From Kistimonas asteriae (GTDB lineage: Bacteria > Pseudomonadota > Gammaproteobacteria > Pseudomonadales > Endozoicomonadaceae): a stretch of DNA of 64,000 nt. Below the pieces are notes generated by a model. That model was not told the DNA's origin. It searched no databases and saw nothing but the letters and a program-made list of their open reading frames with translations. Shown piece after piece: positions 1-10,389 of the stretch (positions are counted from its first letter, which is position 1; each line of letters opens with the position of its first letter). Made by a program: the position numbers and the translations under genes. Where the stretch lies: positions 269,788 through 333,787 of the forward strand of contig NZ_JAEVHF010000003.1 in assembly GCF_018263925.1 (NCBI RefSeq), given 5' to 3'.

Positions 1-183
1 GTTAAAACATTTTTGCATATCATAAATTTGACTTAGAACAAGATTAATTGCATCAACAAAGGGACAGTCCAGCATCGCCAATGTATACGTAATTCTAGCC
101 ACAAACTGTCCATCATAAGGACAATGCTCCAGCTGACAGCCACTGGATTTTATTTTGCAATAAAGATGACTTGAGATTTTCAT
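1..183 (-). CDS. Partial hypothetical protein beside the T6SS genes
   Basis: An open reading frame begins with ATG at 183 and runs off the left edge of the window without a stop (61 codons). It lies 46 bases after the tssM stop and in the same direction, so it may be the next gene of the T6SS cluster. The visible part is rich in cysteine (five Cys, two of them in a short stretch around CQLEHC) and has no signal peptide. I do not recognise the family. No good Shine-Dalgarno is visible before the ATG; an in-frame GTG lies 12 bases upstream. It could be a chance ORF, but it is fully open and collinear with the operon. Confidence 0.4.
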   Translation of the reverse strand, partial: MKISSHLYCKIKSSGCQLEHCPYDGQFVARITYTLAMLDCPFVDAINLVLSQIYDMQKCFN

Positions 184-229
184 TGATTTTGACACCGATA
201 CAAAAAACAATTCATAAAATTGTCACCAC

Positions 230-3200
230 TTAAAATATACGCTCTATAAAATTAAACTGCGTCATCAGTGTCGGATCAAAAGGCAGTCGCTTTCTACTAT
301 TCCTATCCATGATTTCAAAAGAAATCGTCTGATCTCCTAGAGAGAAATAGGTACTCCCTATCGATGCCCCCCTATCCGAATAACGGAAATTCTCACTGAA
401 AAATCTAAACCAGCTCCAATCCCCTGTAAAACTGGCATGAGACAATGGCGCTTCCTGAGAAAAGAATGTTGCCTCAACAAAACCTCCCTCGTTTGAAAAA
501 ACAATATCTTGCCAGATATTCGGGCCATGATCGTAACGGATCAAATTATTCTTATCCTGCACAGCGAAATGTGTCGCGGTTGGTGACATGGATATAATCC
601 TGACCTGAAACGTATCCAGGGACGAGCCGTCACTTAAGAAAAAGCTTTGGTTGATCTGTTTCCCTACCCGGATCGTTTCAAGAAGTTGTCGCCTAACGGG
701 CAATACCTTTCCGGGTATCAAGACTTTGAGCGTCTGATCATCAATAAAAGGCGCCAGATAGGTTTTAACAAACCCATCCAGTTGTCCGCCCGTCTGAAAA
801 AATGCTGAAAACTGTTTAAAGTTAGCGTCTTTGGATGACGATCGAACCAATGGGTAGTGATTTTTCAAATAACGGGTATAGGGTAAAACAACACTTTCAT
901 CCCATTGCCTCTGTAGATACTGACCGCCAGTTTCAACGTAGTACCTCACCAGTTCATGACTGAGCTCCACCAGCCATCGTTTAATTTGCTCAGGCTGCGG
1001 ATCAGCAAAACTCACAAGCGCATTTAAAGGGTGTCGGGACTCTACAATATCCACTAATTGGTTATACGCACATTTCTGCTTATCGTCGCACTGCTCGATC
1101 TGCATTATTTTCTGATACAAATCATTAATGATGCCCTGACATCTTCCCGAGAATTCAATAACTGAATCCCCCTGGATCAGACGATGATAAGGTTCAAACG
1201 CTTTTACCACCTCTTGCCGCCCAGACATATCCAGCGTCATATCAACACTGGTCTTCGACGCATCAGCGGTAGGCAAGGGCTCTGCCAACAATCGCGTATT
1301 CCGGTCAAGCATCTCAAGTATCCCTGCCAGGGACGAAAATTCCCACTGCGCCAGATTGGATGACGCTTCGCGAATAGTCGAAAAATTACGCAAGGGTTTT
1401 ACATGGATGCAGCTCATGATGTGATTCCACTGCGAAATATACTCAAGCACATACCTGTGATGGAGTTCTCCACCCGATCCAACCATATAGTCAGAGGCCG
1501 CCCGGGTCTCAATCCCCTTGATATTATCAATATCACTGTAAATCTTCTTAAATAGCCTGGAATCAGGGGACATCAGGTTTTCATGCCAGGATTCCAGCGT
1601 GAAGAGTACTGGAATTTCACTTGGGCAGTCCTTTTGTTTCGCGCCCCCCAACTGGAAAACTTTACTAAAATTACTGCCTAACAACTTCGCCAATGGCACT
1701 GGGCGCATTAATTCCGGATCTGATTTCAACCGACGGTAAGCCAATTGACTATCACTCAATCCGGAAAGACTGTCCCTCGCCTGATTCAGCAGGGAGACAT
1801 CCGGTAACTGTACCGCATAGTCTGACAGAGAAAGCAGATCACCGACCTGATCTGAAAGTCGGTATTCATTGATAACGGATAAGCCGTATTCTTCACTGAC
1901 TACCGGCAAGAGCCCCTGAATCAATTCTCTTTTATGGAGTAGACCAGGATCATACAACATCTGATACAAGCGAAGTCGATCAAAAACAGATTGGATTTCA
2001 GCGTTTACAAGCTGCGCCTCCAACACTTGTGCAGCACTCTTGACGAGGTATGGGTATAACCGGTTTTTCAACTGCTCGTCATAGAAGTGATGAAATGTAT
2101 TGGAAGAACTCCTGACAGCCCAATGCGCAATGAGAAACCGCATCGGCAGCTGTTCATACGTTTTATTCAATGTCTGCAATATTTGCAGCTGTTCGAGGGT
2201 AGATTCAAGCGTCTCCTCGCTACTGCCACGCGCCCTGATCCTCTCCGTGACATACGTATCCACGACGCGACTGGTTTCCGTGTTCAACTGTTCTAATCGA
2301 TCAAGATTGAGATAACACCACCAAGCCACTCCGCCTACCAACAGGAACGCACCTGCCACAAAGGCACCTCCCCACATGCGATGAAAAAACTGTGCCGTAC
2401 GATTAGCCCCGGCATATTGGGACATGGGCAAAAACACCTGGTGGAACAAACCACTGGCAAAAGCAGTGTCTGCCGCACATGGATGCGCTAACGCTGTAGA
2501 CAACCCAAAATACTGGTGGCACCACTTCGCCAGAAGGCTGGTTACCGTATCTGTCTCTCCGGATGCAACGAGCAGGTAACCCCGCAGTTGCGGCCGCTGT
2601 TTCTCAAACGCATGGTCAAAATATTTAACAAGTTTTCCAAGCCAGGCACCCAGTTGTATGAACTCAAAAACCAGCGCAATGCTGTCATTACACAGGGCAT
2701 CATCATAATCATTGCTGATGGCATGAATCTGCTTACAAAAGAGCTGCTGCATTTGTGATTGCCAGCTTTCTGTAAACCATTCACTGGCAGGCTTCTGTAA
2801 TTCATCACGCCACGCCCCCCACGCCTTAGACCGTTCCTCACGACTGAAATTACGATTCAGGACCGTCTTGGAAAAGATCGTATCAATGCCCGCTGTCATG
2901 AAAAGTATGGGGAGTGACTGACCAATCCGCTCGCACAATCGAATAATATGCTGCGGTAGCTCTTTACCAAAAACCGCATTCTCCTGTAACACCGATGGCG
3001 ATGTATCAATCAGAACACCACTGAACGTCCTGCTTTTTCGATAATGGTGAATCCTGCCCAGCAGCTCACTCAATAACGGATCCCTCTTGTCCAGGGACAG
3101 TAATTTATTGGACGGGCATATGAAGACTGTACGACCTTCTGTCCATATCTCAATCCAGTTGAGTACCTGGTCATTATCAGGGGGTAGCAATCGAAAACGC

Positions 3201-3550
3201 AGCGCCGCCATCATCGCATTCGATTCTTTAGGCTCTGCATGAATCACGTAGAACCATGGAAAGAAAGTCGTTTTTTCACGAATACTGGCCTGATAGGCCA
3301 TCAACTGGCTCATGTATTCTGAGACCAGCTTTGCCGGTTCTGACAGTTGTCGGTACCGGGTGATAACCAGGAACAACAGACAGAGAAAGGCCACCAGGAA
3401 AACAATGACACCGGCACCGGTTATCCATGCTCCATAAACGGAATACCCCGACATCATCACAGCCATGCCTAATGCCGTAGCGATGATTCCGAGTATCAGA
3501 AACGCCAGTATGATAAAGACAAGCACTTTATTTCTTAGGGAAAAGAGCAT
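230..3550 (-). CDS. tssM: Type VI secretion membrane-complex protein TssM (IcmF/VasK)
   Basis: Inner-membrane core of the T6SS TssJLM complex, which joins the baseplate to the outer membrane. The 1106 residues match the family length. Two membrane helices lie near residues 9-29 and 40-64 and a third near 393-415, followed by a long periplasmic region ending in the beta-rich TssM C-terminal domain (GDWSWFRFF, FEIMD). Many TssM proteins carry a Walker A motif in the cytoplasmic domain. Here the equivalent segment (FPWFYVIHAEPKESN, about 97-111) has no GxxxxGK(S/T), and the usual LLDTAGRY-like Walker B is replaced by VFICPSNK, so this copy probably does not hydrolyse ATP. Its start overlaps the end of tssL by 23 bases, so the two are co-translated. 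Confidence 0.93.
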   Translation of the reverse strand: MLFSLRNKVLVFIILAFLILGIIATALGMAVMMSGYSVYGAWITGAGVIVFLVAFLCLLFLVITRYRQLSEPAKLVSEYMSQLMAYQASIREKTTFFPWFYVIHAEPKESNAMMAALRFRLLPPDNDQVLNWIEIWTEGRTVFICPSNKLLSLDKRDPLLSELLGRIHHYRKSRTFSGVLIDTSPSVLQENAVFGKELPQHIIRLCERIGQSLPILFMTAGIDTIFSKTVLNRNFSREERSKAWGAWRDELQKPASEWFTESWQSQMQQLFCKQIHAISNDYDDALCNDSIALVFEFIQLGAWLGKLVKYFDHAFEKQRPQLRGYLLVASGETDTVTSLLAKWCHQYFGLSTALAHPCAADTAFASGLFHQVFLPMSQYAGANRTAQFFHRMWGGAFVAGAFLLVGGVAWWCYLNLDRLEQLNTETSRVVDTYVTERIRARGSSEETLESTLEQLQILQTLNKTYEQLPMRFLIAHWAVRSSSNTFHHFYDEQLKNRLYPYLVKSAAQVLEAQLVNAEIQSVFDRLRLYQMLYDPGLLHKRELIQGLLPVVSEEYGLSVINEYRLSDQVGDLLSLSDYAVQLPDVSLLNQARDSLSGLSDSQLAYRRLKSDPELMRPVPLAKLLGSNFSKVFQLGGAKQKDCPSEIPVLFTLESWHENLMSPDSRLFKKIYSDIDNIKGIETRAASDYMVGSGGELHHRYVLEYISQWNHIMSCIHVKPLRNFSTIREASSNLAQWEFSSLAGILEMLDRNTRLLAEPLPTADASKTSVDMTLDMSGRQEVVKAFEPYHRLIQGDSVIEFSGRCQGIINDLYQKIMQIEQCDDKQKCAYNQLVDIVESRHPLNALVSFADPQPEQIKRWLVELSHELVRYYVETGGQYLQRQWDESVVLPYTRYLKNHYPLVRSSSKDANFKQFSAFFQTGGQLDGFVKTYLAPFIDDQTLKVLIPGKVLPVRRQLLETIRVGKQINQSFFLSDGSSLDTFQVRIISMSPTATHFAVQDKNNLIRYDHGPNIWQDIVFSNEGGFVEATFFSQEAPLSHASFTGDWSWFRFFSENFRYSDRGASIGSTYFSLGDQTISFEIMDRNSRKRLPFDPTLMTQFNFIERIF

Positions 3551-4352
3551 GACGAATGTCCGTGGGGCTTACCGCCTTATAATCATCAAACAGCTGGTTA
3601 ATACGCTGTGTCTCATCCTGTATTTCTGCACGCAAACGGTATTGCATCGAAACAGACCATAAACTTGCACCAATAACCATGGTGACAACACAGGCGCAGG
3701 CCACAATGGTCATCGGCCATTTTTTTATGTGCCAGCGGGTTTTAAACCGGGTACTCCGGTCATTGATATCGATAAAAACAAACGGTTGCTCGCGTAAATA
3801 GCGATTTCGGCCCAATTGCTTTTTGAGTTGCGAATAGAGTTCACTGATACGTTCCTTGCCACCGTGCCTGAATTGCCCCCTGAATCCCATCTTCATACAG
3901 AGGTAGGCAATCAGTAACAACGAAGGATTGGGCGTTGGGTGCTGCAGCCACTGCTCCAGCAACTCAAAACAGTGTACGCCGGCATCGCCCCGAAAGAACA
4001 ATCGACTGCAGAGTGTTTCCTGTCTCCAGGCCGCCCCCCAGCGACTCATCATAATTTTTTCATCAATGGCAGCAGAGACCCACATACAGCCTATCGACGT
4101 CACATCATCAGGGTAAGACTTCTGCAACTTTATCGCTGTTTCGATTAGCTGCCCAAAAAGACTGTCAGGAACAGCGTCCTGATCACCGAGACGATTGATG
4201 TGACTGAGAACAGCGAGAAATGGGTATAACCGGTTAACCAGCGGATCTTTCAGGTCTACCCAGTCCAGAATCAACGGCACATCCTGACGGTGTTCCTTAT
4301 CCGTTGCCGTATGGCCCAGTTCAGGATTCCCGTGTGCTTTGATATCAGGCAT
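3528..4352 (-). CDS. tssL: Type VI secretion protein TssL (DotU/IcmH)
   Basis: C-tail-anchored inner-membrane subunit that pairs with TssM and contacts the TssK baseplate. It has 274 residues: a cytoplasmic DotU domain with family signatures AAIDEKIM (about 94-101) and CMKMGFRGQFR (about 152-162), then one membrane helix near 213-233 and a short periplasmic tail. There is no peptidoglycan-binding OmpA domain, so this is the short form that would need another wall anchor. An AAGGGT Shine-Dalgarno lies just before the ATG. It is 11 bases after tssK and overlaps tssM, in the order tssK-tssL-tssM common to T6SS operons. Confidence 0.92.
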   Translation of the reverse strand: MPDIKAHGNPELGHTATDKEHRQDVPLILDWVDLKDPLVNRLYPFLAVLSHINRLGDQDAVPDSLFGQLIETAIKLQKSYPDDVTSIGCMWVSAAIDEKIMMSRWGAAWRQETLCSRLFFRGDAGVHCFELLEQWLQHPTPNPSLLLIAYLCMKMGFRGQFRHGGKERISELYSQLKKQLGRNRYLREQPFVFIDINDRSTRFKTRWHIKKWPMTIVACACVVTMVIGASLWSVSMQYRLRAEIQDETQRINQLFDDYKAVSPTDIRHALFPKK

Positions 4353-4363
4353 ATGAATACCCT

Positions 4364-5677
4364 TCAGCGCCGTACAATGAACAAACGTATATTGAAGCTA
4401 CCCAGTTGCTGAAACGCATGAATGACCAGAGGCATACTGTTGTTAATAGCCTCCTTGATCAGGTCTGACGCGGTATCAATTTCATAGAAGCAATGATCTG
4501 GAAGATTGAGTTCAAACGGCGGAATCGATAACCGGGAAAGCGTAATGCCCTTGATCGCTGTCGAAACCAGTTGATCGATCCGATTTTTAGGCCCCAGGGT
4601 AATCAGGTTAAGGATGTCACCGGGATTTTCTCGAACCCTTTTTTCTGGGATTGCCATAATGAAACGGCTTTTGTCATCAATATCACCGGTCAACGCATAC
4701 TCCCAGCGTCGGTCGGCCGGCTTCGCTTCTTTTGGCAGTAATTCCCACACATATTCATAACTGGCTGCCTGGATAAATTCCTCCAGACAACCAAACAATG
4801 GCGTAAAAGCCTGCTCAAGGCAGTTGAACGTCAACCCCTTAGGTTCAGGAAAAGGACGCTGGCTGATTGTACTCAGCGCACCACACAACGTGATCAGTTC
4901 ATCGTAAAGCTGTGCCGTATCAATACGCCGATGCATCCTGAGACTCCCGAGACGGGCTTCCCATTGTCTGAGGAGAATTTGCCAGAGTTGGTCATGGTAA
5001 AGCGCCTGCAGACTTTTATAGCTTTTACCGCTGTGGATACGATTTTCAATGAGCTTGGCACGGTGACTCAGCTGAGCATAGAACTCTTTCAAGCGGCTGC
5101 TCAAAACAGTACTGGCCTTGGCACACAGCACGGGCGGAATAAACGAGGGATCCAATACCACCCCGCCGCCACTGTCCAGCTCCTTGACCTTTGCCAGTGC
5201 CAGGGTCGAATAGTTACTTAAATCCCTTCCACCCAGCTGAAGCTGAAAGTTATATTCCGCTAGTGAGATATTGACTGCCGGATTGTCCTTGTTCGTATTG
5301 TCAGTGATTTCATCACTGGACAGCAGGTAACGAAAATTGATCTCCTCTTTGCTACCGACCTCCTGATCTCCGAAACTTCGTAACGGAATCGTCAAATAGA
5401 CGATAAGATCCGTACTTCCATCGGGGATATCAATCACCATTTCACGGGAGATATGAAACGGCGTTGCATCAGGAAAGACGCCTTTTGCGAATCTCAGCCC
5501 CACTTTACCTGCGGGCATTAACTCCCTGGCCAGTTGAAGTTCGATGAAGCCAAAATCATCACCTCCCAGCGTACGAAAGTACTGCATTGCGAGATCAGCA
5601 AAATAACGCTCCTGTTGCTGAAAATGCTGAGGAGCAACATGCGCCCCCTCAAGCCATGCGACTGCTGCGTGATTCAC
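4364..5677 (-). CDS. tssK: Type VI secretion baseplate protein TssK (ImpJ/VasE)
   Basis: Cytoplasmic T6SS baseplate connector that trimerises and links the TssEFG wedge to TssLM. It has 437 residues, close to the family norm. The N-terminus carries the signature W-x-EG-x5-PQHFQQQERY (residues 9-25), which in TssK family proteins begins the shell domain. The start codon is GTG at 5677; only a weak CAGG precedes it. It is the first gene of the visible tssK-tssL-tssM run, after a long AT-rich region that should hold the promoter. The other core genes (hcp, tssB/C, clpV, vgrG) must lie left of the window or elsewhere. Confidence 0.92.
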   Translation of the reverse strand: MNHAAVAWLEGAHVAPQHFQQQERYFADLAMQYFRTLGGDDFGFIELQLARELMPAGKVGLRFAKGVFPDATPFHISREMVIDIPDGSTDLIVYLTIPLRSFGDQEVGSKEEINFRYLLSSDEITDNTNKDNPAVNISLAEYNFQLQLGGRDLSNYSTLALAKVKELDSGGGVVLDPSFIPPVLCAKASTVLSSRLKEFYAQLSHRAKLIENRIHSGKSYKSLQALYHDQLWQILLRQWEARLGSLRMHRRIDTAQLYDELITLCGALSTISQRPFPEPKGLTFNCLEQAFTPLFGCLEEFIQAASYEYVWELLPKEAKPADRRWEYALTGDIDDKSRFIMAIPEKRVRENPGDILNLITLGPKNRIDQLVSTAIKGITLSRLSIPPFELNLPDHCFYEIDTASDLIKEAINNSMPLVIHAFQQLGSFNIRLFIVRR

Positions 5678-6294
5678 ATTTGTGAGCCTGCGTTTACAAA
5701 ACGTATGGAAAGGAAATAACTTTGAAAATCAATATAGGTTACAAAATCAGAGATGACCATGAAAATCCTGCTGTTCAATTTGGATCAATTGATGTAACTG
5801 TAACAAACAGTCATACCCAAGATTAGTCATCTAGATCATGCGGCTACAATTACCATCTTAATGGTTAGTATCATCAGCCAAAAAGCGCAAAAGAAACAAC
5901 TCTATTGAATAAAAATTATAGATAAACAAGAAAATAACTCTGCCAAGCTAATTATAAAAACACGACAATATCAGCATACATTAAGGACAGATAAATACAT
6001 GCACTCGATCACTCAGGATAATTGTTAATTTATTGACATCACATACAAACACCTTCTTAGAAAATCAATATAAAAGTAGTAGCAGGATAACCTATCCAAA
6101 TACTAACATTCGTCCTCCATCCATTAACAACTGATTGCATCAATCTATATCTACTACTTAGCAAATAAAAAATTTACAGAACTTGCAAACACATATAGAG
6201 CAAATAAAAACCGTCTACCAGATAAAATCAGATCGACACTATTTCAAAAAATAATATCTATATTCAATTACCACAACATTACTTATCCAACAAA
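5678..6294. other. AT-rich intergenic region upstream of tssK
   Basis: About 617 bases with no convincing gene on either strand and much lower GC than the core genome. All frames are broken by frequent stops. A 34-codon plus-strand frame starting with TTG near 5721 has an AAGGAAAT before it but no recognisable content. The region should contain the promoter for tssK and the 3' untranslated end of the protease gene. In effector loci an immunity gene is usually expected here, downstream of the protease, and none survives. I did not find a clear sigma-54 (GG-N10-GC) site. Confidence 0.5.
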
Positions 6295-6903
6295 CTACAC
6301 TTTCCCCATCAATACACCCGACTCACCTAACAAATTATAACAACATGTAAAATCAACCATACTAATCCTTGATCCCGGCCCACGGATAGGATCACTATAT
6401 ATCACCCATTCATCTGCCACTTCAAGATCGTAATCAGGATAGGGCAAACTGGATTCCAGCACACCGGTGATAACGATTGCATGAGGTTGTCCATTCATGA
6501 AAAGCCCTGCAGACAAAAGCGGGCCATAACGCTTCAGAAGATCATATAAGGCATTCAGTGTTTGCTCCGTATTCTCCCAATCAATCATTTGCAACCCTGC
6601 AGCTATACCAATATCAATCATTTCCTGCCTAGTTACCCCACGATTAGGGTAATTATTTGCATCAGGTTCAGATAAAGGAGCACTATTGAGAAGCTGCATC
6701 CGCATGGATTTCGCAGCGCGCCCTCGCCTCTGGAAATCTTCGCAAGTTCGAACCGAAACATTCAGCCAATCAGGATCTATGGATGCTTTACCCATTTCTT
6801 GTATAAATAGCCAGTGATCAACCATTTGCATAGCTGTTAGCCAACAACTCATCTGTCTTTGCTGTTGAATATAGGGAACCTGATAATTAAAAGCTAAAGA
6901 CAT
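6295..6903 (-). CDS. Papain-like cysteine protease, candidate T6SS effector
   Basis: A 202-residue protein with the layout of papain-like/C39-like bacterial cysteine proteases: nucleophile Cys20 in QRQMSCWLTAMQM, His141 in GQPHAIVITG, and Asp171 in YSDPIRGP. There is no signal peptide or membrane helix, so it would need a dedicated secretion route. Its position next to tssKLM, in a patch of lower GC, suggests a T6SS cargo protein or a defence protease; this is inference. The start is placed at 6903 because GGAGGA sits 8 bases before that ATG; a longer reading from 6918 would put the ribosome site inside the gene. No obvious immunity partner adjoins it. Confidence 0.7.
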   Translation of the reverse strand: MSLAFNYQVPYIQQQRQMSCWLTAMQMVDHWLFIQEMGKASIDPDWLNVSVRTCEDFQRRGRAAKSMRMQLLNSAPLSEPDANNYPNRGVTRQEMIDIGIAAGLQMIDWENTEQTLNALYDLLKRYGPLLSAGLFMNGQPHAIVITGVLESSLPYPDYDLEVADEWVIYSDPIRGPGSRISMVDFTCCYNLLGESGVLMGKV

Positions 6904-6940
6904 AAACATTTCCTCCATTCATGAAGGCAGTATTTACACG

Positions 6941-7124
6941 CTAAAATTTCATGCCGCTTATTGGCTCATAGTCATTATCCATGCAAATATAATTCTTCGT
7001 ATTGCAATCCTTTTTTACAATTTTCGTTTTAATTTTTTGCATCTCCTCAACCAATAAATAGACATTCGACTTAATCCCAGACACCTTACTAATAAAGGCG
7101 TCTGGATAGTATAGCGACGTTTGA

Positions 7125-7126
<2 letters not shown>
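6941..7126 (-). pseudogene. 3' remnant of an unidentified gene between murA and the protease
   Basis: Reading the minus strand in one frame from just inside the murA end gives about 60 uninterrupted codons ending at TAG (6941-6943). The peptide looks protein-like (YPDAFISKVSGIKSN, then NYICMDNDYEPISGMKF at the end) but has no ATG with a ribosome site before its last 34 codons. Codon use is AT-rich like the neighbouring protease, and the stop lies 37 bases before the protease start, so it may be the 3' end of a gene once in operon with it and cut off by recombination beside murA. It could also be a chance frame. Confidence 0.3.
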
Positions 7127-8435
<1,309 letters not shown>

Positions 8436-8533
8436 TCACCCTCCTGGAAATAACACAGGTAATACGGAACCATTATCAGCCCTGACTGACCCACAACAAC
8501 GCGGCACCACTCAGGGACTGACCGGCAAAAGAG

Positions 8534-8782
8534 TTACTGCTGGGCAGCCCATTCGTCACGGGTGAAGGTACGCATAGTCACCGCGTGAATCGTGCCGTCA
8601 GCAATCAGGTCATTCAGGTGGGCATACACCATTTGCTGGCGTTTTACAGGCAAGGCGCCGCTAAACTGATCAGAAATCACGGTCAATTGGAAATCACAGC
8701 CCTCACCAGAAACGATGACCTCGGCGTCATCCAGTCGTTCTTCCAGTAGCGTCTTGATTTCAACAGCTTGCATAGCGCTCAT
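8534..8782 (-). CDS. ibaG: BolA-family protein IbaG
   Basis: An 82-residue BolA/IbaG (YrbA) protein. Members bind monothiol glutaredoxins and [2Fe-2S] clusters, and in E. coli IbaG is linked to acid stress. The BolA core is seen in the FQLTVISDQF and PVKRQQMVYAHL segments, with a C-terminal HAVTMRTFT strand. It lies between the mla operon and murA, its classical location. A second ATG four codons in is also possible; neither start has a perfect ribosome site. Confidence 0.9.
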   Translation of the reverse strand: MSAMQAVEIKTLLEERLDDAEVIVSGEGCDFQLTVISDQFSGALPVKRQQMVYAHLNDLIADGTIHAVTMRTFTRDEWAAQQ

Positions 8783-8817
8783 CCCAACCCGGATACAAAA
8801 CGAGCAATAATAATAAA

Positions 8818-8853
8818 AGAAACGGGCGGAACACCAGTGTTCCGCCCGTTTCT
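8818..8853 (-). terminator. Rho-independent terminator of the mla operon
   Basis: A perfect inverted repeat with 17-base arms (AGAAACGGGCGGAACAC and its complement) around a 2-base centre. On the minus strand it is followed by TTTTATTATTATT. It lies between mlaB and ibaG and should end the mlaFEDCB transcript; the T-run on the plus side is weaker. Confidence 0.85.
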
Positions 8854-8882
8854 TACACGTTTTTTTCAGTTTTTCTGGAATT

Positions 8883-9182
8883 TCAGGCCATTGGCAACAA
8901 ACTATCCACGCCGCAGACCCCTGCCAGGGCCATTAATTCATCCGGTAACCCGGTAAACGTCAGGCTGACCTGTTTATTCGCCGCATCCCGCATCAGGGAG
9001 AGCAGCAACGCCAGTGCTGCACTATCCGCACGGGTCACAGCAGACAAGTCAACTTCCCACCCTGGCGCAACCTGACAATCAATCAGCGCCATACTGGCGA
9101 CCTCCAGCTCAGCCGCCGTGTCGACATCAACAGCGCCCTTCAATGCCATCTTACCCGGTGCCGTCACCTCAACTGTATTCAT
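8883..9182 (-). CDS. mlaB: Phospholipid transport STAS-domain protein MlaB
   Basis: A 99-residue cytoplasmic STAS protein. In the MlaFEDB ABC transporter it binds and stabilises the MlaF ATPase. The fold signature DLSAVTRADSAALALLLSL (about 46-64) contains the conserved Asp-Ser pair typical of MlaB. Its start overlaps the mlaC stop, and it is the last gene of the mla operon before a strong terminator. Confidence 0.9.
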   Translation of the reverse strand: MNTVEVTAPGKMALKGAVDVDTAAELEVASMALIDCQVAPGWEVDLSAVTRADSAALALLLSLMRDAANKQVSLTFTGLPDELMALAGVCGVDSLLPMA

Positions 9183-9850
9183 CAGGACCCCTGGGCTGCC
9201 TCCGCCTGGTTCTTCATGATGGCCGACCAGTTAGCAATCACCTTGCCCACATCCTTGTACTGCTGCATGGCAGAAGTGAACTGGTTGCGGAACTGCACGC
9301 CGATGTTGATCCCTTCAACGATGATATTCCGCGCTTTCCACTGGCCGCCATCCTGTATCATAGAATAAGACAAGCTGTATTCCTGGTTGTCAGAGCTGAC
9401 TTTCAGATTGACCGGAATCGAACGAATCTTCCGGTTACGGTAATCAGTCAACTGCTCTTCAGCCACAGGATCAACCCGAGACAATTTCAGACGGGAAGGA
9501 TCCAGCGTCATGACCGCCTTACCATAAAACTCAATCAGGCTGTCCCGAAACGTCTGGGTAAACGCCTGCAGCTGTTCAGGTGTCGCCCGGTGCGCATACT
9601 TACCCATCACACCACGGGCCACCTGGTCAAAGGCAATGACCGGATCCAGCACCTCTTCAACGGCCACGTAGTATTTCTGCGGTTCTTTTTCGAAAACCGT
9701 TCGGTTTTCACGCAACACCGTCAGCACCCGGTTGGTGGCCTCGCTGGCCACGGTTTCCGGCTTCTGTTCAGCCGCCGCGACGGGCAGGGAAACCTGTGCA
9801 ACAACCGCCAGCAGTGCCAGCATACGAGTCAGTTTCTGTGTCATTTTCAT
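9182..9850 (-). CDS. mlaC: Periplasmic phospholipid-binding protein MlaC
   Basis: Soluble periplasmic shuttle that carries phospholipids between the outer-membrane MlaA complex and the inner-membrane MlaFEDB complex. It has a Sec signal peptide (MKMTQKLTRMLALL... ending near AAA-EQ) followed by the Tol-Tol-Ttg2/MlaC domain, with conserved GKYAHRATPEQLQAF and FYGKAV segments. The ATG at 9850 is preferred to a TTG three codons upstream, because GGCGG lies about 9 bases before it. It sits between mlaD and mlaB. Confidence 0.92.
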   Translation of the reverse strand: MKMTQKLTRMLALLAVVAQVSLPVAAAEQKPETVASEATNRVLTVLRENRTVFEKEPQKYYVAVEEVLDPVIAFDQVARGVMGKYAHRATPEQLQAFTQTFRDSLIEFYGKAVMTLDPSRLKLSRVDPVAEEQLTDYRNRKIRSIPVNLKVSSDNQEYSLSYSMIQDGGQWKARNIIVEGINIGVQFRNQFTSAMQQYKDVGKVIANWSAIMKNQAEAAQGS

Positions 9851-9900
9851 GGTTGGCAACCGCCGAGATCACACGTTAATTAAAGTCTATCGCCGTTGGG

Positions 9901-10386
9901 TCAAAACGCATCATCACTGGCCGTGTCGTCCTTGCCGACAGCACCCAGCATGAATTTACCGATCAGGTCCTCGAGTACAATTGCGGACTGGGTATCATCA
10001 AACAGCTCACCCGGCCGCAGGAACTCTGCCGCACCGCCAATACTGATCCCTACATACTTCTCACCCAAAAGACCTGCCGTCTCGATAGCCGCCGTACTAT
10101 CAATGGGAATATTGTCGACATCACTGTCGATCGCCATAGTAACCCGCGCCATATAAGTTTTCTTGTTCAGCTCGATACCCACCACTCGGCCAATCGTCAC
10201 CCCGGCCATGGCCACCTTGGCCCGATGCGTAAGGGAACCGACATTATCGAATTCCGCATACAGCTCATACGTCTGTGAGTTACCACTCAGTGACAGGCCG
10301 CTGACTTTCAGCGCCAGCAGGACAAGCGCAAACACGCCCGCCAGAATAAAGGCGCCGACACCAATTTCTATCGTTCGCATTCGCAT
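9901..10386 (-). CDS. mlaD: Phospholipid transport MCE-domain protein MlaD
   Basis: A 161-residue membrane-anchored MCE protein that forms the periplasmic hexameric ring of the Mla transporter. The N-terminal helix (IEIGVGAFILAGVFALVLLA) is followed by one MCE domain with YAEFDNVGSL, AGVTIGRV and TAGLLGEKYVGIS. It begins 3 bases after the mlaE stop; a second in-frame ATG two codons downstream is also possible. The acidic C-terminal tail resembles that of other MlaD proteins. Confidence 0.93.
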   Translation of the reverse strand: MRMRTIEIGVGAFILAGVFALVLLALKVSGLSLSGNSQTYELYAEFDNVGSLTHRAKVAMAGVTIGRVVGIELNKKTYMARVTMAIDSDVDNIPIDSTAAIETAGLLGEKYVGISIGGAAEFLRPGELFDDTQSAIVLEDLIGKFMLGAVGKDDTASDDAF

Positions 10387-10389
10387 CGC

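Noticed and set aside
9014..9883. A 289-codon plus-strand frame antisense to mlaB and mlaC
   Set aside because: It overlaps two conserved genes and their overlap junction; its composition is typical of antisense shadows.
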